Part shown: in pieces, positions 17,132 to 25,326 of the stretch | Numbering within the stretch: position 1 is the first letter of the stretch | How the letters are laid out: every line of letters begins with the position of its first letter | Assembly (NCBI RefSeq): GCF_029868385.1 | Contig: NZ_JARWNX010000060.1 | Coordinates: 1 to 64,000, forward strand | DNA from: Nocardia cyriacigeorgica | Lineage (GTDB): Bacteria > Actinomycetota > Actinomycetes > Mycobacteriales > Mycobacteriaceae | Reading direction: 5' to 3' | DNA: 64,000 bases | Made by a program: the position numbers and the translations under genes | The notes under the pieces: model-generated | The model's input: only the letters and a program-made list of their open reading frames with translations | The model's database searches: none | What the model was told of the DNA's origin: nothing

Positions 17132-17506
17132 CTACTCCGTTCCGTCCGCGGGGATGACGGCGGTACCGCGAGCGCGGACCGCTACCAGAGGCGGTTCCAG
17201 GACCTGCGCGCGACCGGTGTCATCGGAACCGCGACAGATCACCCGGAGTTCGAAATCGACCGTGCGGCTGCGATTTCCCTTGTCCACCAGAGTTGCCTCG
17301 GCCTCGACGACGTCGCCGCCGCGGATCGGCGCGAGGAAGGCGACGGACGAGTAGCCCGCGAACAGGCCTTCGTGGCCGTCCAGCTCGATCGACAGATTCG
17401 TGCCGACGTCGCCGAACAGTTTCAGGGCGTAAGCGCCGTCGACCAGATTGCCCGCGTAGTGCGCATCGGAAAAGGCAACGTAGCGCCGATGGATTGCCTT
17501 GCTCAT
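17132..17506 (-). CDS. Hotdog-fold protein, beta-alanyl-CoA / 3-aminobutyryl-CoA ammonia-lyase-like
   Basis: The 124-residue single hotdog domain resembles the Kal/Acl ammonia-lyase group rather than general thioesterases. The characteristic DAHYAGNLVDGAYALKLFGD, DGHEGLFAGYSSVAFLAPI and C-terminal PLVAVRARGTAVIP segments are all present. Enzymes of this group remove ammonia from a beta-amino-acyl-CoA to give an enoyl-CoA. The ATG at 17506 overlaps the stop of the Baeyer-Villiger-type gene in ATGA, so translation is coupled. An acyl-CoA ligase and an enoyl-CoA hydratase encoded upstream would supply and consume its substrate and product. A plain acyl-CoA thioesterase role remains possible. Confidence 0.7.
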   Translation of the reverse strand: MSKAIHRRYVAFSDAHYAGNLVDGAYALKLFGDVGTNLSIELDGHEGLFAGYSSVAFLAPIRGGDVVEAEATLVDKGNRSRTVDFELRVICRGSDDTGRAQVLEPPLVAVRARGTAVIPADGTE

Positions 17507-19167
17507 GGGATCTCCTCGTGGATCGGGCCGAGAGTGCGCGACCGCGCTTCGCCGTCGATCTCGATGCCCGGATAGCCGCGCTTGGCGATCTCGGTACACA
17601 TCCGGCGGTATTTGCCCACCCCACCGACGTAACCCATGAAGGTGTTCGGCTTGCCCTCGACGTTGGAGCCGCGATACCAGGAGTCGGTCGTGGCGAACAG
17701 GGTGGGGGCGACGGTTGCCTCGGTGATGTCCACCCACTCGTTCTCGGCCTCGGCGGTGGCTTCGATCACCGTCGCGCCCTTGTCGCGGGCGTGTTCGAGG
17801 AGATCGGCGATCCAATCGACGGCCTGCTCGATCGTCACCACCACATTGCTCACCAGCGCGGGGCTCAACGGGCCACCGACCATGAAGAAGTTGGGAAAGT
17901 CCGCGGCCATGATCCCCAGATAGGACCGGATTCCGTTGCGCCAGGCCTGCTGTAGCCGCACGCCGGAGGCGCCGGTGAGGCCGAGCCCGAACAGCGGGCC
18001 GGTAAAGGCGTCGAACCCGATGGCAAGCACCACCGCGTCCACCTCGTAGGAGCCCTTCGAGGTGACGATCGCGTTCTCGGTCATCGTCTCGATCGGCTCG
18101 TCGCGCAGCGACACCAGCGATACGTTCGGCCGGTTGTAGGTCTCGTAGTAGTCGGTGCCGAAGACGCTGCGCTTGGCGCCGAGCGGGTGATACCTGGGCA
18201 CCAGCAGTTCGGCGGTGGCCGGGTCGTCGACGATCTCGCGGATCTTGTCGTGGATGAACTCCGAGGCGGTCCGGTTCGCCTCGGCGTCGATGAGCAGATC
18301 GGCGAACTCGGCGCCGACGCCCTGGAAGCCGCTGCGCTCATAGGCTTGCTCGTAGCGCCGTCTGCGCTCCTCGTCCGAGACATCGAAGGCGTTGTCGGTG
18401 ACGGGACGATCGGGGATGCCACCGGGCGAATGCCGGCATTCCTCACGGATCGCCACGTAGTCGTCCTTCACCGCATCGACCTGTTCCGGGCGGAGTTCGG
18501 CGTTGCGGGCGGGCATCACGTAGTTCGGGGTGCGCTGGAACACCGTGAGATGCTCGGCGACCTCGGCGATCAGCGGGATGGCCTGCACACCGGAGGAACC
18601 GGTGCCGATCACGGCGACGCGTTTGCCCGCGAGATCGTCGAGCGAGATATTCCACCGGCTGGTCGATACCCGTAGACCGGTGAAGTTCGCCAGGCCGGGC
18701 ACGTCGAACTCCTTCGGGGTGGACAACCCGCCCGCGCCCGAGATCAGATAGCGGCTGCGCCGGGTCGCACCGTTGTCCAGCCGCACCTCCCACAACCGAT
18801 CGGCGGCATTCCAGGTCGAGCCGACCACGCGGGTGTTGAAAGTGAAGTGCTTACGCAGGTCGAAGCGGTCGGCGACATGGTCGAGGTAGCCGAGGATCTC
18901 GGCCTGCGGCGCGAACCGCTGGCTCCAGGTCCACTCCTGCTGGAGCGCCTCATCGAACGAGTACGAGTAGTAGATGCTCTCCACGTCGCAGCGCGCGCCC
19001 GGGTAGGTGTTCCAGAACCAGGTGCCGCCGACGCTCGGCCCGGCCTCGAAGCCCGCGAAGGTCCATCCGGCTGTCGTCAGCCGGTGCGCGAGGTAGAGGC
19101 CGGTGAAGCCTGCGCCGACGCCGATGACGTCGACGACCCCGTGGTCGGAAGTAGAGGTGGATGCCAT
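17503..19167 (-). CDS. Baeyer-Villiger-type flavin monooxygenase
   Basis: The 554-residue protein has an N-terminal FAD site (VIGVGAGFTGLYLAHRL), the BVMO-typical GGTWFWNTYPGARCDVES (about residues 48-64), and an NADPH site (VAVIGTGSSGVQAIPLIAE, about 184-202). Length fits cyclohexanone-monooxygenase-like enzymes. The fingerprint FxGxxxHxxxW is FTGLRVSTSRW at 162-172: Phe, Gly and Trp are kept, but the His is Ser168 and the following Pro is Asn. Family enzymes insert oxygen next to a carbonyl to give esters or lactones, or oxidise N and S atoms. The changed fingerprint makes a non-standard oxygenation or dehydrogenation possible. It is first in the unit running to 13620. Confidence 0.85.
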   Translation of the reverse strand: MASTSTSDHGVVDVIGVGAGFTGLYLAHRLTTAGWTFAGFEAGPSVGGTWFWNTYPGARCDVESIYYSYSFDEALQQEWTWSQRFAPQAEILGYLDHVADRFDLRKHFTFNTRVVGSTWNAADRLWEVRLDNGATRRSRYLISGAGGLSTPKEFDVPGLANFTGLRVSTSRWNISLDDLAGKRVAVIGTGSSGVQAIPLIAEVAEHLTVFQRTPNYVMPARNAELRPEQVDAVKDDYVAIREECRHSPGGIPDRPVTDNAFDVSDEERRRRYEQAYERSGFQGVGAEFADLLIDAEANRTASEFIHDKIREIVDDPATAELLVPRYHPLGAKRSVFGTDYYETYNRPNVSLVSLRDEPIETMTENAIVTSKGSYEVDAVVLAIGFDAFTGPLFGLGLTGASGVRLQQAWRNGIRSYLGIMAADFPNFFMVGGPLSPALVSNVVVTIEQAVDWIADLLEHARDKGATVIEATAEAENEWVDITEATVAPTLFATTDSWYRGSNVEGKPNTFMGYVGGVGKYRRMCTEIAKRGYPGIEIDGEARSRTLGPIHEEIP

Positions 19168-19184
19168 GGCATGAGCCGCTTTCG

Positions 19185-19228
19185 TTGATTTGGTCGAACG
19201 ACTGGATCAAATGACTTACTTCAAAGTA
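19185..19228. promoter_or_regulatory. Candidate operator upstream of the BVMO operon
   Basis: Two inverted repeats lie in the 113-base gap upstream of the monooxygenase. One is TTGAT (19185-19189) with ATCAA (19206-19210). The other is TACTT-CA-AAGTA (19217-19228). The ATCAAA...TGACTTACTTC block resembles ATCAAG...TGACCCACTTC in the divergent TetR promoter at 24452-24475, suggesting common control. Confidence 0.35.
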
Positions 19229-19280
19229 GACCAGTGCTCCCGGTCACAGTCAAGGGGTGAGGCGGAAGTACTCGTGATCG

Positions 19281-20738
19281 CTACATGGGAAGCTCGGGCG
19301 AATCGACGCCGACCACACGGTCGCCGCAGAACACCCGCACGGACTCACCGGGGGCGTGGCCGCCGATTCCCGAAGTGCCCCAGAAACTTTGAGCCGAACC
19401 ATCGGCCAGATCGGCGACCTTGGCGCCATTCACCCTGACCTCACCCGACAGCACCCGCGAGCCCACCTCGATCGCACGATCCAGATCGCCGCCGAACACA
19501 TAGGCGTCCAGACCCGACGGATCGGCGTTGGCGACGCGCAACGCATCCTCGTCGGACTCCACGGCGTGCAGGCTGATGATCGGACCGAACAGTTCCGCGG
19601 TGGCCACCGACGCGTCGACTCCCGTGGCGACGGTCGGCGACAGGAAGAACCCGTCGAGCGCTGGCAGCGTCGCGGGCTGATGGATGGTCGCGCCGTGTGC
19701 CCGCAGCCCCTCGACGCGATCGCGCAGCATGGCGAAATGCGGGGCGTTCGAGATCGGACCGAGTTCGACGTTCTCGTCGAGCGAATGGCCGATCTCGATC
19801 CGGGCGATACGCTCGAGCAGGGCATCGAGCAGAGGCTCGACAAGACTCTTGTGCGCCAGCACCTTTCCCGGGCCCTCGCACCACTGACCGTTGAGCTTGG
19901 TCATCCCGTCGAGGATGCCATCGGCGGCCACGTCGATATCGGCGTCGTCCAGCACGAGGGCCGGATTGTTGCCGCCGAGCTCGAGCTGGAGGACCTTGAA
20001 GTCCTCCGCCGCGGCGCGAGCGATCGCGCGACCGGCGTTCGGGCCGCCGGTGAAGGAGACGACCTTCACCCGCGGGTCGCCGGTGAGCGCCGCACCCACC
20101 TCACCCGCACCATGTACGAGCTGCAACGCACCAGGGGGCAACCCGGCCTCGACGAAGCTCTCGACGATGATCTGCGCGCTGCTCGGTGCGTGTTCCGACG
20201 GCTTGAGGATGACGGGACATCCGGCGGCCAGCGCGCTCACCAGCTTCGCGGCGGGAATGAAACTGGGGCCGTTCCACGGGGTGAGGATGGCAGCGGGGCC
20301 CCACGGGATCTTGTAGAGCCGCACATCGCGGCCACCGGCCGCCAGCGCGGTGCGACGCGGGATGGCGCGCAGCTCCGCGGCCGCGCAACGAATCCGGTGC
20401 GGCAGGAACTGTGCGACCAGCCGGGCTTTCCCGATCGGGACGCCGCTGGTGAGGGCGTCGGTGCGGGCGATGTCCTCGATCCGGGATTCGACGATGTCGG
20501 CCGCGCGCTCGATGACGGTGGCGCGTTTCTTACTCGCCGCATCGTCCCAGCGTTCGAAGCCGTAGGACTGTTCGGCGTGGCGCAGCGCGCGCTCCACGTC
20601 ATCGGGGCCGGTGGTGACGGCGCGATGTACCGGTCGGCCCGTATTGGGGTCGAGATTCCAGGCATCCGGGATCGTCGCGCACTCGGACCATTCGTCGGCG
20701 ATGTAGTTGATCGGCTGGGGCAGTTGCGTATTCGACAT
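19281..20738 (-). CDS. NAD(P)-dependent aldehyde dehydrogenase
   Basis: The 485-residue protein starts at ATG 20738 with GAAGGAAG upstream. Aldehyde dehydrogenase motifs appear in order: PWGPAAILTPWNGPSFIPAA (substrate/cofactor region), ILKPSEHAPSSA, VSFTGGPNAG, the glutamate motif LQLELGGNNPALVLDDAD, and the catalytic cysteine in GQWCEGPGKV. Length is normal for the family. It would oxidise an aldehyde from the amine oxidase or the alcohol dehydrogenase to an acid, the PuuC role in a Puu-type pathway. It lies 44 bases downstream of the zinc alcohol dehydrogenase in the same orientation. Confidence 0.9.
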   Translation of the reverse strand: MSNTQLPQPINYIADEWSECATIPDAWNLDPNTGRPVHRAVTTGPDDVERALRHAEQSYGFERWDDAASKKRATVIERAADIVESRIEDIARTDALTSGVPIGKARLVAQFLPHRIRCAAAELRAIPRRTALAAGGRDVRLYKIPWGPAAILTPWNGPSFIPAAKLVSALAAGCPVILKPSEHAPSSAQIIVESFVEAGLPPGALQLVHGAGEVGAALTGDPRVKVVSFTGGPNAGRAIARAAAEDFKVLQLELGGNNPALVLDDADIDVAADGILDGMTKLNGQWCEGPGKVLAHKSLVEPLLDALLERIARIEIGHSLDENVELGPISNAPHFAMLRDRVEGLRAHGATIHQPATLPALDGFFLSPTVATGVDASVATAELFGPIISLHAVESDEDALRVANADPSGLDAYVFGGDLDRAIEVGSRVLSGEVRVNGAKVADLADGSAQSFWGTSGIGGHAPGESVRVFCGDRVVGVDSPELPM

Positions 20739-20782
20739 CTGAGGCTTCCTTCGACGCTCGGGTGGGATGGATTCGCCGGTGA

Positions 20783-21880
20783 TCAGACGGTGAGGTCGGC
20801 GACGATGCGGGTCACCGCGCCCGACTTCATCGCCTCGAAGCCCTTGTCGATCTCGTGGAACGGGATCACGTCGCTGACCATCTCGTCGAGCAGCAGCCGA
20901 CCCTGCAAGTACAGGCGGGCGAACTGGATGATGTCCTCGTGTGCTTGGCCCGAGCCCATATACGAGCCGATGAGGCGCTTCTCGCCGAAGAAGAAATCCG
21001 ACGCGGGCACCGTCAGCTCGGTGCCGTCGGGGGCAATGCCGACCAGGCACGCCGTGCCGGTGGTGCGCAGGACCGACAGCGCGGTGGCCGCGGTCCGCGC
21101 CGAACCTACGGCCTCGAACGAATAGTCGACGCCGTCGCCGAGCAGGTTCCTGACCTCGGTCGCGATATCGGCCGCACCGTTCACGACGTGCGTGGCGCCA
21201 TAGGTCCGCGCCGCCGCGAGTCGGGCGTCGTCGAGATCCACAGCGACGATCGCCGAGGCACCGGCGAGTCGCGCACCCTGGATGATGGCCGATCCCACAC
21301 CGCCGCAACCGATCACGGCGACGGTGGCGCCCGGGCGCACCTCGGCCCCCCGGAAGACGGCGCCGACGCCGGTGATGACGCAGCACGACAGTAGACAACC
21401 CACGTGCAGCCCCACCTCGTCGGGCATCTTCACCAGCGAGTTATGCCGCATCAAGGTGTGGCGGGAGAACGCGCCGACGTCACCGAGCCGCTCGACGATC
21501 CGACCATCGGGCAGCTGGAAGGCGGGACGTGGGCGCTGCCGGATCCGGGCGAGGCGCTGGCACTGGGTCGAATGGCCGACCTGGCAGTTGCGACACAGCC
21601 CGCACGAGGGCGTGAGGGCTCCTACGACACGGTCACCCGGACGCAACGTGGTCACCGCGGAGCCGACCGCCTCGACGATGCCCGCCACCTCGTGCCCGAC
21701 CACCACGGGCAGGTCCGCGCCGACGGTGCCGGTCATATAGTGCAGATCGCTGTGGCACAGGCCGACATTCGAGACCGCGAGACGGACCTCGTCTGGCTCC
21801 GGGTCGTCGACCCGGATCTCGGTGAATTCGAGCGGTTCGTTCACCGCGGTGAGAACAGCTGCTTCGGTGGTGATCATCAT
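20783..21880 (-). CDS. Zinc-dependent alcohol dehydrogenase (MDR family)
   Basis: The 365-residue protein carries both zinc sites of class III-like alcohol dehydrogenases. The catalytic ligands are in VGLCHSDLHYMTG and VVGHEVAGIVEAVG. The structural site is CGLCRNCQVGHSTQC, and a later Cys is in LLSCCVITG. The NAD site is VAVIGCGGVGSAIIQGARLAG. The preferred start is ATG 21880 with GGAG upstream; the adjacent ATG at 21877 is equivalent. The start overlaps the enoyl-CoA hydratase stop (ATGA), so the two are coupled. It may oxidise an alcohol formed by lactone opening or enoyl-CoA hydration. Confidence 0.9.
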   Translation of the reverse strand: MMITTEAAVLTAVNEPLEFTEIRVDDPEPDEVRLAVSNVGLCHSDLHYMTGTVGADLPVVVGHEVAGIVEAVGSAVTTLRPGDRVVGALTPSCGLCRNCQVGHSTQCQRLARIRQRPRPAFQLPDGRIVERLGDVGAFSRHTLMRHNSLVKMPDEVGLHVGCLLSCCVITGVGAVFRGAEVRPGATVAVIGCGGVGSAIIQGARLAGASAIVAVDLDDARLAAARTYGATHVVNGAADIATEVRNLLGDGVDYSFEAVGSARTAATALSVLRTTGTACLVGIAPDGTELTVPASDFFFGEKRLIGSYMGSGQAHEDIIQFARLYLQGRLLLDEMVSDVIPFHEIDKGFEAMKSGAVTRIVADLTV

Positions 21881-22671
21881 CGTCTCCGATCTCGATTGCG
21901 CCATGCGGGCGCCGACGGCGCCGCGTCCTTCGATGTCCAGAAGCCCGCGATGCCTTCGTTGAAGGCGCCGGACTCCCAGGACCGGCGGGCGGAATCGCCT
22001 TCGCGGGCGAACGCGGCCTCGATATCTTCGGGGCGCGGCCGCAGCAGGCCGAGGTGCAGTGCGGTGATCCGCGGATCGGAGTTCCACTGCCCGACCATCT
22101 CGACCGCTCGGGTGACCAGCGTTTCCCGCGTGACGATCTCGTCGAGCAGACCGATCCGCAACGCCTCGTCGGCGCCGATCCGCCGGGAGCCGAGGACGAT
22201 GCGCATGGCGTGGTTACCGACCAGGCGGCCGAGCAGGAAGCTCGAGGCGTTGGAGATGATGATCCCGCGGTGGTTCTCCGGCTGGTAGTACTCGGCGGTC
22301 GGGCTGCCGATCCGCCCATCGCAGCACAGCGTGATCTCCGAGGCTCCGCCCACGGCGATCCCGTTGACGGCCGCGATCACGGGGACCTTCGTCTCGAGGA
22401 TGGCGCGGGTGATGTCGTGGAAGGTGGCGACGGCCTCGGCCATCTCGTCATAGGTCGACGGCACGGCCCGCAGATCCTCACCGGCGGAGAAGGCGCGTCC
22501 GGCGCCGGTGAGCACGATGCCGCGGACGCGATCACCGGTACCGAACCGGCGGATGGTCTGTGCGAGCCGTACCCGGGTCGCCACGTCCAGCACGTTCAGT
22601 TTCGTCGGCCGGTTCAGCGTGAGTACCGCTACGTCCGCCTCGATATGGAGGTCCAGGTGGTTGTCGGTCAT
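21877..22671 (-). CDS. Enoyl-CoA hydratase/isomerase family protein
   Basis: The 264-residue crotonase-fold protein starts at ATG 22671 with GAGGAG upstream. The family blocks VAVLTLNRPTKLNVLDVATR and IVLTGAGRAFSAGEDLR are present, as is VPVIAAVNGIAVGGASEITL, which forms the oxyanion hole and CoA pocket. In a hydratase the first catalytic Glu would sit in the CCDGRIGSPTAEYYQPENHR region; the exact residues are not certain. It lies 10 bases after the acyl-CoA ligase and overlaps the alcohol dehydrogenase, so it belongs to the same unit. Hydration of an enoyl-CoA made by the ammonia-lyase-like protein is the proposed role. Confidence 0.88.
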   Translation of the reverse strand: MTDNHLDLHIEADVAVLTLNRPTKLNVLDVATRVRLAQTIRRFGTGDRVRGIVLTGAGRAFSAGEDLRAVPSTYDEMAEAVATFHDITRAILETKVPVIAAVNGIAVGGASEITLCCDGRIGSPTAEYYQPENHRGIIISNASSFLLGRLVGNHAMRIVLGSRRIGADEALRIGLLDEIVTRETLVTRAVEMVGQWNSDPRITALHLGLLRPRPEDIEAAFAREGDSARRSWESGAFNEGIAGFWTSKDAAPSAPAWRNRDRRR

Positions 22672-22681
22672 ATCCGGCTCC

Positions 22682-24289
22682 TCAGTCGCGCGGCGGTCGT
22701 AGGTCATGGGTGATGCCGGGATGTTCGGCGGCGCGCGCCTTCAGCGCGGGCTTGGACACCCGCTCGGACGGGGTGCGGGGGAAGTCCGCGACGAACTCCA
22801 CGTAGCGTGGAAGTTTGAAGCGCGCCAACTGGTTTCGCACCCGGTCGAGAAGCTGCTGCGCGGTCGCCCGGCTCTGCTCCACGCCGGGCGTCAGCTGCAC
22901 GAATGCCTTGACCTCCTCGCCGAACAGTTCATCCGGCACGCCGACGACCGCCGCCGCGACGACACTGTCGTCACGTTCGAGCACCCGTTCGACCTCCGCG
23001 CTGGCGATGTTCTCCCCGCCGCGACGGACCATGTCCTTGATCCGGCCGACCAAGCGGTAGCTGCCCGCCTCGCGGATGGCGACATCACCGGTGTGCAACC
23101 AGCTGTCGCGGAGGACCTGCGCGGTGTCCTCGGGCCGATTCCAGTAGCCGAGCATCATCGGTGCGCCCGAGGTGATCAGTTCACCGGACTCGCCCTCGGC
23201 GACCTCGCGGCCCTGCGGGTCGACCACCCGCACCTGCTTGGTGGGGACCGGCCGTCCCAGCCGTCCGGTACCGACGTCGGTGGCGCAGTCGGGCAGGCTC
23301 ACCAGGTCGACTCCGCTCTCGGTCATCCCGAAGATCTCTCGCCACGGCGCGCCCCACCGCTGTTCGAGCTGCGCGTGCAGCGTGGCGGGGACGGCCGAGC
23401 ACAGCACCAGGCGCAGGTCGTTGTCGCGGTCCTCGGGGGTGGGCGGCTGCTTGAACAGCAGGGTCGGCATCGAGCCGAGCACATAGCAGAACGTGGCCCG
23501 GTGCTTGCGGACATCGGCCATGAAACCCGAAGCGGAGAACCGGGGAAGCACCACGAGCGGCATGCCGACCGTGAGACACAGCGAGGTGTTCCACTGCGGG
23601 TCCATATAGGAGAACGGCTGCGAGGTGAGCGCCACATCGCCGGGCCCGAGGTCCGCGGCGACCGCACAGATCCACCCCAGCCGAGTCCAGTAGTCGTGGG
23701 TCAGCATGCAGGCCTTGGGAAATCCCGTTGTCCCCGAGGTGTATTGGAGGTTGGCGAGCGTCGCACCGGACAGGGCGACAGCGGGCCGCCGCGCGGGAAA
23801 CCGCGCGAGGTCGCCGGGCGAGGCGACGTCGCCGATTCGGAGATCGGCCAGATCGCTGTTCGCGGCCAGCACCTCGTCGACGAGCGGGGCATGGGCGGCA
23901 TCGGTCAACACCATCCGGGCGCCGGAATCCCGGAGCACGAATTCCAGGTCCGCCCGCTGATAGGACGAGTTGACCGGCACCGCCACGCCACCCGCCGCCA
24001 GGATGGCCAGCCAGGCGATCGGCCACTGCACCACGTTGGGCAGCATGATCGCGACCCGATCGCCCGGGCGGACCGCATCCTCGGTGACCAGTCGCTGCGC
24101 GAGACGCGCGGTCCACTCGTCGACCTCGCCGAAGGTCAACGATCCCTCCGCGAATCGGAGGAACTCCTGGTCGGGACAGCAGGCGGCCTGGTCGGCCAGC
24201 AGACCGACGAGAGTGTCGACGGACGGGTCAACGGCCATGCGATCGATGGCGATCGCACCTGTGGGGCGGACCGGTTCGATTCGGGTCAT
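22682..24289 (-). CDS. AMP-dependent acyl-CoA ligase (CaiC-like)
   Basis: The 535-residue adenylate-forming enzyme starts at ATG 24289 with GAAGAGGA upstream. The phosphate-binding loop LQYTSGTTGFPKACMLTH, the adenine motif EIFGMTESG, the hinge SYRLVGRIKDMVRRGGENIA and the catalytic lysine region TPSERVSKPALKARA are all present. It most resembles the crotonobetaine/carnitine-CoA ligase group, whose substrates are amino- or ammonium-bearing acids. That fits a route that makes a beta-amino acid. It is the first gene of the unit 24289-19281, divergent from a TetR regulator. Confidence 0.9.
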   Translation of the reverse strand: MTRIEPVRPTGAIAIDRMAVDPSVDTLVGLLADQAACCPDQEFLRFAEGSLTFGEVDEWTARLAQRLVTEDAVRPGDRVAIMLPNVVQWPIAWLAILAAGGVAVPVNSSYQRADLEFVLRDSGARMVLTDAAHAPLVDEVLAANSDLADLRIGDVASPGDLARFPARRPAVALSGATLANLQYTSGTTGFPKACMLTHDYWTRLGWICAVAADLGPGDVALTSQPFSYMDPQWNTSLCLTVGMPLVVLPRFSASGFMADVRKHRATFCYVLGSMPTLLFKQPPTPEDRDNDLRLVLCSAVPATLHAQLEQRWGAPWREIFGMTESGVDLVSLPDCATDVGTGRLGRPVPTKQVRVVDPQGREVAEGESGELITSGAPMMLGYWNRPEDTAQVLRDSWLHTGDVAIREAGSYRLVGRIKDMVRRGGENIASAEVERVLERDDSVVAAAVVGVPDELFGEEVKAFVQLTPGVEQSRATAQQLLDRVRNQLARFKLPRYVEFVADFPRTPSERVSKPALKARAAEHPGITHDLRPPRD

Positions 24290-24444
24290 GTCGTCCTCTT
24301 CGCGAATAGCAGATGGTGGGCAGCTCGTCATCGATCGACCTGCGGTCGCCGGACTGCCGCCGACGCGACGCTCACGCCGCTGGGCGCGAGTACGGCCACC
24401 AGTGGATGGAAATGTGAGGCCTGCCATAACGGTAGCGATAGTTT

Positions 24445-24546
24445 GTCAATTGATCAAGCCATTTGACCCACTTCGTTGGACGCACGGCGTCGGGCACGCC
24501 GGTGATATGCCGTTCCAGCTGGTAATGTCGGCACTGACTTGATCAA
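24445..24546. promoter_or_regulatory. Divergent promoter with paired TTGATCAA palindromes
   Basis: The palindrome TTGATCAA occurs twice, at 24450-24457 and 24539-24546, between the acyl-CoA ligase and the TetR gene. The first copy lies inside a wider inverted repeat GTCAA (24445-24449) / TTGAC (24463-24467). This layout suits binding of the adjacent TetR protein to both promoters. Confidence 0.45.
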
Positions 24547-24577
24547 TCGTTCAGATCTGACCCGACAGGAGCAACGC

Positions 24578-25258
24578 ATGGCTCGCATCCCCGCCGCCGA
24601 ACGCCGCGCCGACCTGGTGGCCGCTGCCGTGCGCGTAATCGCCGCCCATGGGGTGGACGGAGCCACCACGCGCCGTATCGCCGAGGAGGCAAATGCCCCG
24701 CTGGCCACGCTGCACTACTGCTTCTCCACCAAGGAGATGCTGTTCGGCGCCGTCTTCGAGCATCTCGCCGGTCAGTATCGAGAAGTATTGACGCGCAACG
24801 ATGCCCACAGCGATGTGCAGACCACGGCACGCGCGCTGCTCCGCGGCGTGATGGAGTGGTATCTGGAAAATCCGGACTTCGGCGCGACGATCATCGAACT
24901 GATCAGCTGGGGCCAGCGCGAGGGCGAGCAGACCCAGGGCGTGTACAACGCGGCCTTCGAGACCATGCGCGCGATCCTCGAAGCCACCCCGACGCGATCG
25001 GGTCGACCGGTCGACCGTGACACGATCGACCGACTGATCTACGTGGTGTCCGCATTGTCGGACGGCTTCGCGCTCAACTGGCTGGTGTTCACCGACACCG
25101 CCGCATCGGCCGCGCAGCTCGAGCTCACCCTCGGCGTGCTCGATGCGTGGATGTCGACCAACCTCGGCGATGCCGCCGCCGCGCCCGCGGTCGAGCCCGC
25201 GAATGCCACACCCGTGCCGGATATGCGGTCACTGGTGTCCTGGGTGCGCACGGATTGA
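24578..25258 (+). CDS. TetR-family repressor of the amine/acyl-CoA cluster
   Basis: The 226-residue protein starts at ATG 24578 with AGGAG upstream. The N-terminal TetR HTH covers about residues 5-55 (RRADLVAAAVRVIAAHGVDG, TTRRIAEEANAPLATLHYCF). It is followed by an all-helical ligand domain and a flexible Ala/Pro-rich tail. It is divergent from the acyl-CoA ligase operon and convergent with the PuuD-like gene. Two TTGATCAA palindromes in the promoter are likely binding sites. The inducer may be a CoA ester or amine of the pathway, which is inference. Confidence 0.88.
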   Translation: MARIPAAERRADLVAAAVRVIAAHGVDGATTRRIAEEANAPLATLHYCFSTKEMLFGAVFEHLAGQYREVLTRNDAHSDVQTTARALLRGVMEWYLENPDFGATIIELISWGQREGEQTQGVYNAAFETMRAILEATPTRSGRPVDRDTIDRLIYVVSALSDGFALNWLVFTDTAASAAQLELTLGVLDAWMSTNLGDAAAAPAVEPANATPVPDMRSLVSWVRTD

Positions 25259-25276
25259 TATCGCGCCGACCCGAAA

Positions 25277-25318
25277 GTCTGTGGCCGACACCGAAAAGAC
25301 CGCGGCCACAGACATTTT
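25277..25318. terminator. Bidirectional terminator
   Basis: Perfect 10-bp arms GTCTGTGGCC (25277-25286) and GGCCACAGAC (25304-25313) are extended by CCGAAA / TTTTCGG on the outside. The hairpin sits between the convergent TetR and PuuD-like genes and is followed by ATTTT. Confidence 0.7.
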
Positions 25319-25326
25319 CGGTCCAC

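Noticed and set aside
19356..21125. Plus-strand open frame of 589 codons
   Set aside because: Antisense to the aldehyde and alcohol dehydrogenase genes, which have complete catalytic motifs.
22706..24466. Plus-strand open frame of 586 codons
   Set aside because: Antisense to the acyl-CoA ligase; no domain and Gly/Arg/His-rich composition.
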